Program-made: the position numbers and the translations under genes | The notes under the pieces: model-generated | The model's input: the letters and a program-made list of their open reading frames with translations, nothing else | Database searches by the model: none | What the model was told of the DNA's origin: nothing | Part shown: one piece after another, positions 57,683 through 64,000 of the stretch | Numbering within the stretch: the first letter of the stretch is position 1 | Layout of the letters: each line of letters begins with the position of its first letter | Assembly (NCBI GenBank): GCA_963737625.1 | Contig: CAVTTK010000002.1 | Span: 1 to 64,000, forward strand | Source: Bog-756 sp963737625 | Lineage (GTDB): Bacteria; Actinomycetota; Acidimicrobiia; Acidimicrobiales; RAAP-2 | DNA: 64,000 nucleotides | Direction of reading: 5' to 3'

Positions 57683-58119
57683 CGGTCGGAACCGGCGGCC
57701 GGTGAGCGGGAGTCCTTGCGGAGGGGGTGGTCCCCAGGGACCTCCACGAGGTGGATGCGAAGTCCGTCGGGGTCGTCGACCCACGCCTCGACCAGGCCCC
57801 AGGGCTCGACCACGGCGGGCCGGACCAGCGCAACATCCCGACTCGACAGCTCGGCGATGACCCGGTCGAGATCCCGCACCTGCAGCCAGAGGACCACCGC
57901 TCCGGTGTCCCCATTCCGGGAGTCAGCGGGAGCTGCCGGCCGGGCCGGGCCCCCGCCGGTCACCTCGATCAGCCCGCCCCCGGCGAAGAAGACCACGCCG
58001 CGATGGTCCCCCTCCCCGAACTCACGGGCCACCGCCAGACCGAGTCCGTCCCGGTAGAAGGCCAGCGTTCGTTCGAGATCGCTCGGATGGAGGATGGTCC
58101 GACTGGTCAGTACTTCCAT
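57679..58119 (-). CDS. VOC-family protein
   Basis: A 146-residue VOC protein: SRTILHPSDLERTLAFYRDGLGLAVAREF (split after SDLERTLAFY), FFAGGGLIEVTGG, VVLWLQVRDLDRVIAEL and WVDDPDGLRIHLVEV. Unlike its neighbour, the first strand has Ile-Leu-His and the last strand Ile-His in place of the usual Glu, so metal binding may differ. ATG 58119 chosen; the frame is open to 58197. Forms a two-gene unit with the next VOC gene. Confidence 0.83.
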   Translation of the reverse strand: MEVLTSRTILHPSDLERTLAFYRDGLGLAVAREFGEGDHRGVVFFAGGGLIEVTGGGPARPAAPADSRNGDTGAVVLWLQVRDLDRVIAELSSRDVALVRPAVVEPWGLVEAWVDDPDGLRIHLVEVPGDHPLRKDSRSPAAGSDR

Positions 58120-58227
58120 GCCTGCTCTACCCCGCCGGTGCCTGTGCCCCGGAGTCCCGGTCCCCCTCACGTGGCAGGGGGCGATGCCTCCTGGCACGGT
58201 ACACCGGGAGGGCGCTGATGAGCGCGC

Positions 58228-58680
58228 TCAGTAGGTCGTCGGCGGCAGGCGGCCCTCTGATCCGGCCCGCACGTCGTTGAGCACCTGTTGGGTGGCGACC
58301 AGGACCGAAAGGTCCCCCCGGACACGGATCAAACCGGCGGTCAGCGCCTGGGCTGGGGACAGTTCCCCGCGCGACATGGCGGCAGCGTCGTCATAGGCCA
58401 CGACGATGGTCACATCGGCGACCGCGCCCGGACCGTCCCGCCCGCCCGCCTCCTCCCCGTCGGCCCCGGCGGCGGCACCCAGTTCGAAATGCACAGATCC
58501 GTCGTCGATGGTCATGACCAGCCTGATGTCGCCCTCCGGTGCTCCGTGGACCTCCTGGACCACCGTGACGAGGCCGACGGGCATGGCCGGGCCAGTATCA
58601 GGTTCCTGGTCGGGAGACGGCCGGGACTCGAGGGCGACGTTCCACTCCTCGACCCACCCGGGGCTCAGGAACCGGGCCAT
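58228..58680 (-). CDS. SCP2 sterol-transfer-domain-like protein
   Basis: The 150-residue protein starts MARFLSPGWVEEWNVALESR and has the SCP2-type pattern: VTVVQEVHGAPEGDIRLVMT, DVTIVVAYDDAAAMSRGELS, AQALTAGLIRVRGDLSVLVA and a terminal helix. SCP2 domains bind lipids or CoA esters. An acidic Gly/Asp loop (AAAGADGEEAGGRDG) interrupts the sheet. It lies just downstream of sdhB on the same strand. Confidence 0.8.
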   Translation of the reverse strand: MARFLSPGWVEEWNVALESRPSPDQEPDTGPAMPVGLVTVVQEVHGAPEGDIRLVMTIDDGSVHFELGAAAGADGEEAGGRDGPGAVADVTIVVAYDDAAAMSRGELSPAQALTAGLIRVRGDLSVLVATQQVLNDVRAGSEGRLPPTTY

Positions 58681-58744
58681 GACCGGATCCGGGCGCGGTG
58701 CCGGCAGAGGCTCCGACGTGACGGTGCCGCCCCGGACACCGGAC

Positions 58745-59692
58745 TCAATCCGTCGGAGCGTCGTCGATGCTGATGATGGTGGTGTCCGACGACTCGACCA
58801 GCACTGAGCCGTGGGGCGACGGTATCCCGTGCACCTCGACCGCGGGCTGCACGGCGGCCGGTCCGACGGCCGGGGAACTGGCGGCGGCCTCGGTCGGCGT
58901 CCGCTTGCTCCGATTCAGGATCTTCCGACCCAGCCAGGCCACCGGGTCGTACTTGGCATCGACCACTCGCTCCTTCAGGGGGATGATGGCGTTGTCGGTG
59001 ATCTTGATGTGCTCGGGGCACACCTCGGTACAACACTTGGTGATGTTGCATTTCCCCAGTCCCTGTTCCTGTTGGAGCAGTTCCCGACGATCGTTGACGT
59101 CGAGAGGGTGCATCTCCAGCTCGGCCGATCGGGCGAAGAACCGCGGCCCGGCAAAGGCCGTCTTGTTCTCCTCGTGGTCGCGGATCACGTGACAGACGTC
59201 CTGGCACAGGAAGCACTCGATGCACTTGCGGAACTCCTGACTCCGCTCGACGTCGATCTGCTGCATGCGGTAGCCGCCGGCCTCCACCTCGTCAGCCGTC
59301 TTCTCCCGGGGTTGGAACGGCGGGATCCGCTTGGCCACCTCGTAGTTGTACGAGACATCGGTGACCAGGTCGCGGAGGATGGGAAAGGTTCGCATGGGCG
59401 CCACGGTGACCGTCTCACCCGGCGGCAAGGTGTCCATACGGGTCATGCACATGAGCGAAGGACGGCCGTTGATCTCGGCCGAACACGATCCGCACTTCCC
59501 GGCCTTGCAATTCCACCGGCAGGCCAGGTCGGGTGCCTGAGTGGCCTGCACCCGGTGGATGACGTCCAGCACCACCTCGCCCTCGACCGACGGCATGACG
59601 TAGTCGGTGAACTCGCCCCCCGTCTCATCGCCGCGCCACAAGCGCATGGTGATGTCGTCTCCGCTGCCGGCAGCCTCGTGTTCCTCGGCCAT
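58745..59692 (-). CDS. sdhB: Succinate dehydrogenase iron-sulfur subunit with C-terminal extension
   Basis: SdhB passes electrons from SdhA to the membrane quinone site. The 2Fe-2S ligands are C62, C67, C70 and C82 (CKAGKCGSCSAEINGRPSLM then C); CIECFLCQDVCHV and CNITKCCTEVCPEH carry the 4Fe-4S and 3Fe-4S ligands. ATG 59692 overlaps the sdhA stop (TGATG). The core ends near residue 255; about 60 further residues, Ala/Pro/Ser-rich and ending in an Ile/Asp-rich strand, are unusual. Length 315. Confidence 0.95.
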   Translation of the reverse strand: MAEEHEAAGSGDDITMRLWRGDETGGEFTDYVMPSVEGEVVLDVIHRVQATQAPDLACRWNCKAGKCGSCSAEINGRPSLMCMTRMDTLPPGETVTVAPMRTFPILRDLVTDVSYNYEVAKRIPPFQPREKTADEVEAGGYRMQQIDVERSQEFRKCIECFLCQDVCHVIRDHEENKTAFAGPRFFARSAELEMHPLDVNDRRELLQQEQGLGKCNITKCCTEVCPEHIKITDNAIIPLKERVVDAKYDPVAWLGRKILNRSKRTPTEAAASSPAVGPAAVQPAVEVHGIPSPHGSVLVESSDTTIISIDDAPTD

Positions 59693-61527
59693 CACGTTGC
59701 CTCCTCGAACAGTTCCTGGAGATCTTCGGGCATCACGGGTATCGGTTCCGGAGTGGCGGTTACGGTTCGGATGGAGGGCGTGCCGCCGACGCCGTCCGTG
59801 TTGCCGCCCTTGATCCGCTGCACGAAGTTGACCGAGCCCATCTCGGCCACAGGCTTCGGGAAGTCGTCTCGGGTGTGACCACCCCGGCTCTCCTTGCGAT
59901 TGATGGCGCCGAGCGTCGTGCACCGCGAGACACTGAGCATGGAGGGCAGATCGGTGGTCAGGTTCCAGCCCGGGTTGTACTTGCGTCCGCCACCCAGCGC
60001 CACCCGGTTGGCCCGATCCTCCAGTTCGTCGAGCTTGCCGATGGCCTCGTCCAGCTCCGAACCGGTCCGGATGATGCCGACCAGGCTCTGCATGGTGGCC
60101 TGCAGGTCGTGCTGGATGTCATAGGGGTTTTCGCCCTGCTCCCGGTCGAACGGGGCCACTGCGGCCTCGATGGCCGCACTGACCTGGCCTTCGTCGAGGC
60201 TCACCGTTCCCGGACGGTCGGTGGCGAAGTCGGCCGCACCGATGCCCGCCCGTCGCCCGAAGACCAGCAGGTCGGAGAGCGAGTTCCCCCCCAGGCGGTT
60301 GGCCCCGTGCATGCCACCCGCCACCTCGCCGGCGGCGAACAGCCCGGCCACGGTGGTGGCCGCGGTGTCGGCCTCGACCCGGACGCCACCCATGATGTAG
60401 TGGCAGGTGGGTCCGACTTCCATGGCCTCGGCCGTGATGTCCACACCGGCGAGCTCCTTGAACTGGTGGTACATCGACGGCAGCCGGCGCCGGATGTCCT
60501 CCGCGCTGCGCCGAGTGGCGATGTCCAGGAACACGCCGCCGTGCGGGCTGCCCCGTCCCGCCTTGACCTCACTGTTGATGGATCGGGCCACCTCGTCGCG
60601 AGGCAGGAGTTCGGGCGGCCGACGACCGGCGGCGTGGTCGTCGTACCACTTGTCGCCTTCCTCCTCCGAGTCGGCCGTCTCGGCCGCGAACATCGGGGGG
60701 ATGTAGTCGAACATGAAGCGCCGGCCCTCCGAGTTGCGGAGGACGCCACCGTCACCGCGGACGCCCTCGGTCACCAGGATGCCTCTCACCGACAGGGGCC
60801 AGACCATCCCGGTCGGGTGGAACTGCACGCACTCCATGTCGATGAGGTCGGCGCCGGCCCACAGGGACATGGCGTGCCCGTCGCCCGTGGACTCCCAGGA
60901 GTTGGACGTGTACGTCCAGCTCTTGCCCACGCCTCCCGTGGCCATGACCACGGCCTTGGCCTTGAACACCACGAACTCGCCGGAGGGACGCCAGTACCCG
61001 ACCAGGCCAGATACGGTGCCGTCGACGTCGTGCAGGAGTCGGAGCACCTTGAGCTCCATGAACACCTCGATGCCGTCGGCCACCGCCTTCTGCTGCAGGG
61101 TCCGGATGAGCTCCAGACCGGTGCGGTCGCCGATGTGGGCCAGCCGCGCGTAGCGGTGGCCGCCGAAGTCACGTTGCAGGATGAGGCCGTCCTTGGTCCG
61201 GTCGAACAGGGCTCCCCAGTCCTCGAGCTCACGGACCCGGTCGGGTGACTCCTGGGCGTGGAGCTGGGCCATGCGCCAGTTGTTGAGCATCTTGCCGCCG
61301 CGCATGGTGTCGCGGAAGTGGACCTGCCAGCTGTCCTCGTCATAGACGTTGCGCAACGCCGCCGCCACCCCACCCTCGGCCATGACAGTGTGGGCTTTGC
61401 CCAGCAGCGACTTGCACACGAGGGCGGTGCTCAGCCCCCGTGACCTCGCTTCGATGGCGGCCCGCAGCCCGGCGCCGCCGGCGCCGACGATGATGACGTC
61501 GAATTCGTGGGTCTCGTACTCAGCCAT
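59692..61527 (-). CDS. sdhA: Succinate dehydrogenase / fumarate reductase flavoprotein subunit
   Basis: SdhA oxidises succinate to fumarate. The FAD loop FDVIIVGAGGAGLRAAIEA is followed by the covalent-FAD His H46 in GKAHTVMAEGGV; the active-site Thr/His/Arg region reads ECVQFHPTGMVW and VGPTCHYIMGGV, and GANRLGGNSLSDLLVFGRR completes the FAD site. Length 611. Lies between sdhC and sdhB on the minus strand with overlapping junctions. The preceding gene sdhC ends 13 bases upstream of the ATG. Confidence 0.97.
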   Translation of the reverse strand: MAEYETHEFDVIIVGAGGAGLRAAIEARSRGLSTALVCKSLLGKAHTVMAEGGVAAALRNVYDEDSWQVHFRDTMRGGKMLNNWRMAQLHAQESPDRVRELEDWGALFDRTKDGLILQRDFGGHRYARLAHIGDRTGLELIRTLQQKAVADGIEVFMELKVLRLLHDVDGTVSGLVGYWRPSGEFVVFKAKAVVMATGGVGKSWTYTSNSWESTGDGHAMSLWAGADLIDMECVQFHPTGMVWPLSVRGILVTEGVRGDGGVLRNSEGRRFMFDYIPPMFAAETADSEEEGDKWYDDHAAGRRPPELLPRDEVARSINSEVKAGRGSPHGGVFLDIATRRSAEDIRRRLPSMYHQFKELAGVDITAEAMEVGPTCHYIMGGVRVEADTAATTVAGLFAAGEVAGGMHGANRLGGNSLSDLLVFGRRAGIGAADFATDRPGTVSLDEGQVSAAIEAAVAPFDREQGENPYDIQHDLQATMQSLVGIIRTGSELDEAIGKLDELEDRANRVALGGGRKYNPGWNLTTDLPSMLSVSRCTTLGAINRKESRGGHTRDDFPKPVAEMGSVNFVQRIKGGNTDGVGGTPSIRTVTATPEPIPVMPEDLQELFEEAT

Positions 61528-61540
61528 GGGTCGATACCCC

Positions 61541-62383
61541 TTAGAAGTGGAATCCGTAGTCGTGGATGGTGCCGCTGGCCACCAGTCGCACGTAAAAGTC
61601 GGTGAAGGCGACGAATACCAGGCTCATCCACGCGAACAGCATGTGGCGGGCGTTGAGCGGTGTGAGGGCCTTCCAGATGCGGTGCCGGATGGGGGAGCGC
61701 GAGAACTGCTTGACCCCGCCTCCGCACAGGTGCCGACAGGCGTGGCAGCTGAGGGAGTAGAGCCACAGCAGCGTGGCGTTGATCAGGAGGACCGCCGTGC
61801 CGACACTGAACCCGATGCCCACCCCGGGCTGCTGGAAGGCCACGATGGCGTCGATGGTCAAGATGACGTTGAAAACGAGGCCGAAGTAGAAGAAGTATCG
61901 GTGGACGTTCTGGAGCAGCAGGGGGAAGCGGGACTCGCCCGTGTACGCACTGTGTCCGTCGGAGACGGCGCAGGCCGGCGGCGCCTGCCAGAAGGACCGG
62001 TAGTAGGCCTTGCGGTAGTAGTAGCACGTCATACGGAAGCCCAGGGGAAAGATCAGGATCAGCAGGGCCGGGGAGATGGTCCACCAGGTGATCACCGTGC
62101 CCGGATGGCTCCCGGGCACGCAGCTACCGGTGAGACAGGGCGAGTAGAACGGCGAGATCAGGTCCCGGTGGAGGGTGGCCCCGGCGTAGTAGTTCTTGTT
62201 CACGAACGCCGCCCAACTGGCATAGGCGACGAAGGCGGTCAGCACGGTGACGGTGATCACCGGCTGGACCCAGTACCGGTCCTTGCGCAGGGTCGGCACG
62301 TCGGGCCCTCCGCGGGCCCCACCCAGAACGACGGGGGTGACGGCGGCCTCCGGGGTGAGTGGTGCGTCCTCCAACGTGGTCAC
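61541..62383 (-). CDS. sdhC: Succinate dehydrogenase membrane anchor subunit
   Basis: A polytopic protein with about five hydrophobic segments (ITVTVLTAFVAYASW, WTISPALLILIFPLGF, FYFGLVFNVILTIDAIVAF, GTAVLLINATLLWLYSL, HMLFAWMSLVFVAFTDF) and His residues in or near them (NVHRYF, SCHACRH, NARHMLF) that may bind heme. It fits the single large anchor of actinobacterial Sdh1-type complexes. GTG 62383 follows GAGGGA; GTG 62503 would add 40 hydrophilic residues. Divergent from the LysR gene. Confidence 0.85.
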   Translation of the reverse strand: MTTLEDAPLTPEAAVTPVVLGGARGGPDVPTLRKDRYWVQPVITVTVLTAFVAYASWAAFVNKNYYAGATLHRDLISPFYSPCLTGSCVPGSHPGTVITWWTISPALLILIFPLGFRMTCYYYRKAYYRSFWQAPPACAVSDGHSAYTGESRFPLLLQNVHRYFFYFGLVFNVILTIDAIVAFQQPGVGIGFSVGTAVLLINATLLWLYSLSCHACRHLCGGGVKQFSRSPIRHRIWKALTPLNARHMLFAWMSLVFVAFTDFYVRLVASGTIHDYGFHF

Positions 62384-62540
62384 GTCGTCTCCCTCGTCCT
62401 TCTCGGTCGCTGTCTCGATGGGTCCGGCTGCCGCCAGCCCCGTGGTAACGATGTGCTCGCACGGCGGACGCGGGCGTTCTACCCCGACAGGGTAGCCAGT
62501 CACACGGCAGAAGTCGAAGACATGTTTGGTCTTGCCGCCA

Positions 62541-62546
62541 TAGGCT
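62541..62546 (+). promoter_or_regulatory. -10-like hexamer TAGGCT before the LysR gene
   Basis: TAGGCT ends six bases before ATG 62553, the leaderless spacing. It lies in the divergent region with sdhC, where a LysR protein would be expected to bind. Confidence 0.45.
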
Positions 62547-62552
62547 GTAACT

Positions 62553-63482
62553 ATGCTTCCGGCAGTCCATCAACTCCGATACTTCCTGGCTGTGGCCGAG
62601 GACGGCCAGTTCACCAGGGCCGCCGAGCGGCTGCAGGTGGCCCAGCCTTCGGTGAGCGCCCAGATCCGTCGACTCGAAAAACTGCTCGGCTCTCCGCTCT
62701 TCCACCGCGGTCCGGGTCCGGTCACGTTGACGGACGCCGGGGCCACCCTGCTGCCGATCGCCCGGCGCGTGGTGGCTGATCTGGCTTCGATCGAGGACGA
62801 GATCTCGGGGCTCGACAAGCTGCTGAGAGGGCACGTTGCGGTGGGGGCCACTCCGAGCCTGAGTACCACGCTGCTGCCGAGCGTGCTCGGTCGTTTTCAC
62901 CGTCTCCATCCCGGCGTGGCCATCAGGGTGTCCGAGCAGGGATCCCCGCAGCTTGTCGATGAGCTGTTGGCCGGAACACTCGACCTGGCCCTGGCCATCG
63001 CTCCGGTCCAGATGCGCGGACTGGTCAGCATCGCCCTGGCCGAGGAGGAGTTGGTGGTGGTGACCACGCCTGATCATCCGCTCGTCCGGCACCGGTCGGT
63101 GACGGTTCCCCAATTGGCCGAGCATCCGATGGTGATGTTTCGACCCGGATACGACCTGCGCATGTCCACGCTCGCGTCCTTTGCCGAGCACGGTGTCGAG
63201 CCGACCGTGGCGGTCGAGGGCGGTGAGATGGGGAGCGTCCTCGCCCTCGTGGCGGCAGGACTGGGGGCGGCTGTGGTGCCGGGAATCGTGACCACCGGCG
63301 AAAGCCGTCTCCGGGTCACACGGTTCCGAAAGCCCCCACCCACCCGCACCATCGCCCTGGTGCGCGGGGACGACCGGGTGCCTTCACGGGCGGCCGAGGC
63401 ACTGGCGACGGCGTTCACCGAGGGGATCACTACTGCCGGGTGGCCGGGATCGATGCCGCAGGGGATGCGTCTCCTCCGGTAG
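62553..63482 (+). CDS. LysR-family transcriptional regulator
   Basis: The N-terminal winged HTH reads LRYFLAVAEDGQFTRAAERL, VAQPSVSAQIRRLEKLLGSP, LFHRGPGPVTLTDAG, followed by a linker helix and a periplasmic-binding-like effector domain (GHVAVGATPSLSTTLLPSVL, then LDLALAIAP). It belongs to the OxyR/CynR/CbbR branch; the effector is unknown. Divergence from sdhCAB suggests it regulates succinate dehydrogenase, which is an inference from position. Length 309. Confidence 0.92.
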   Translation: MLPAVHQLRYFLAVAEDGQFTRAAERLQVAQPSVSAQIRRLEKLLGSPLFHRGPGPVTLTDAGATLLPIARRVVADLASIEDEISGLDKLLRGHVAVGATPSLSTTLLPSVLGRFHRLHPGVAIRVSEQGSPQLVDELLAGTLDLALAIAPVQMRGLVSIALAEEELVVVTTPDHPLVRHRSVTVPQLAEHPMVMFRPGYDLRMSTLASFAEHGVEPTVAVEGGEMGSVLALVAAGLGAAVVPGIVTTGESRLRVTRFRKPPPTRTIALVRGDDRVPSRAAEALATAFTEGITTAGWPGSMPQGMRLLR

Positions 63483-63633
63483 GTCCCGGATCCGCCTCCC
63501 CGGGCCACCCTGGCGTGTCGTCAGCACGGGTCGCCGTGGGCGGCCGGACCGGGTCGTCCCTCCGGCAGGCCCCGGCGTCCCGACCGACGTCCGGGCCCCG
63601 GAGGTCGACGCATCACGGGCGGATCGTGCCGCG

Positions 63634-63639
63634 TAGGCT
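63634..63639 (+). promoter_or_regulatory. -10-like hexamer TAGGCT before the chelatase-like gene
   Basis: TAGGCT ends seven bases before ATG 63647, again the leaderless spacing. Confidence 0.4.
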
Positions 63640-63646
63640 CAGGGCC

Positions 63647-64000
63647 ATGACCACCCCGGAGCCCACGGACGCACCCCAGCCCGCCCTCGATCTCGCTGCC
63701 CGACTCACCCCTCCTCCGGACATCACCTCGCTGGGCCGGCTGCGTGAGGCCGGGTGGCAGTCCATCCCCGTGGCCGAGGAAATGAGGCGTAACGCCTCCT
63801 CGCTCATCGCCGCGGGCCGGCCCCTGGTCACCGGGGTCCTGGGCTTCGAGGAGACCGTACTTCCGCAACTGGAGAACGCCGTCCTGGCTGGCCACGACGT
63901 CATCCTCCTCGGCGAGCGCGGCCAGGCCAAGACCCGGATCATCCGCTCCATGGTGGGCCTCCTCGACGAATGGCTGCCCATCGTGGCCCACTCCGAGATC
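63647..64000 (+). CDS. AAA+ magnesium-chelatase-like ATPase, N-terminal part (runs off the window)
   Basis: The 118 visible codons show an acidic/Pro-rich start, then LREAGWQSIPVAEEMRRN, a conserved GVLGFEETVLPQLENAVLAG block and the Walker A loop LLGERGQAKTRIIRSMVGLL. This matches the actinobacterial ChlI/BchI-like protein annotated in M. tuberculosis as a possible magnesium chelatase (Rv0958 type), which often pairs with a VWA-domain protein. True Mg-chelatase activity is unlikely without chlorophyll genes. The gene continues past 64000. Confidence 0.85.
   Translation, partial: MTTPEPTDAPQPALDLAARLTPPPDITSLGRLREAGWQSIPVAEEMRRNASSLIAAGRPLVTGVLGFEETVLPQLENAVLAGHDVILLGERGQAKTRIIRSMVGLLDEWLPIVAHSEI

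Noticed and set aside
57036..57914. Minus-strand 292-codon frame across the HIRAN-VOC spacer
   Set aside because: It overlaps the two VOC genes in another frame and is Arg/Gly/Pro-rich; no start or domain supports it.

Overview
The window is chromosomal DNA from a high-GC actinobacterium. The order of the ribosomal-protein/secY/adk/map/infA/rpoA block, the rplM-rpsI-glmM-glmS-acpS-nnr-alr-tsaEB-rimI-tsaD-groESL-guaB3-guaA run, the CIRCE element at groES and the mycobacterial-type DprE1/DprE2/UbiA set all point to Actinomycetota. A deep non-mycolate lineage such as Acidimicrobiia is my guess, not a proof. I see no rRNA, tRNA, insertion sequence, prophage or CRISPR; the window is a housekeeping core with small accessory patches.

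Layout. 1-9949: end of the S10/spc operon and the alpha operon (rplX end, rplE, rpsZ, rpsH, rplF, rplR, rpsE, rpmD, rplO, secY, adk, map, infA, rpmJ, rpsM, rpsK, rpsD, rpoA, rplQ), followed by truA. 10910-12103: rplM-rpsI. 12108-22231: cell-wall sugar and cofactor genes (glmM, glmS, acpS, nnr, alr), a family-4 uracil-DNA glycosylase, and the t6A genes tsaE, tsaB, tsaD with rimI. 22319-24440: groES-groEL behind a promoter with an overlapping CIRCE operator, closed by two hairpins. 24490-33476: Nudix CoA pyrophosphatase, guaB3, guaA, a PcrA/UvrD helicase, a phosphodiester-glycosidase-like membrane protein and PPK2. 33505-36955 (minus): ubiA-dprE1-dprE2, making decaprenyl-phosphoryl-arabinose. 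37124-45166: a stand-alone B12-binding mutase subunit, sucC-sucD, a HAD phosphatase, purN-purH, folD, a cupin and a Thr-rich membrane protein. 45231-48868: metF, a two-gene minus-strand unit (XRE regulator plus a ClpP-like protein that appears catalytically dead) divergent from a true clpP, then mdh. 48938-58680: mixed small enzymes and hypotheticals (DUF2277, acyl-CoA desaturase, flavin oxidoreductase, methyltransferase, lipoprotein, GNAT, alpha/beta hydrolase, aldo/keto reductase, HIRAN, two VOC proteins, SCP2). 58745-62383 (minus): sdhC-sdhA-sdhB, divergent from a LysR regulator. 63647-end: start of an AAA+ magnesium-chelatase-like ATPase.

How genes work together. Central metabolism is well represented: the B12 mutase subunit, sucCD, sdhCAB and mdh cover methylmalonyl-CoA/succinyl-CoA to oxaloacetate; purN, purH, guaB3 and guaA serve purines; folD and metF serve one-carbon metabolism. 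Translational coupling is heavy: many gene pairs overlap as ATGA, GTGA, TTGA, TGATG or even CTGA.

Features most worth a second look: (i) short open frames that end exactly on the start codon of map, folD, ubiA and clpP, three of them starting 6-8 nt after a -10-like hexamer, as leaderless upstream ORFs would; (ii) the XRE/dead-ClpP unit facing clpP across a palindrome; (iii) DprE1 with Ala at the position of the benzothiazinone-target Cys387 and a 117-residue Lys/Ala/Pro tail; (iv) a Gln/Tyr repeat ORF between infA and rpmJ; (v) likely CTG starts for infA and the HAD gene. All start choices and promoter calls are by eye.
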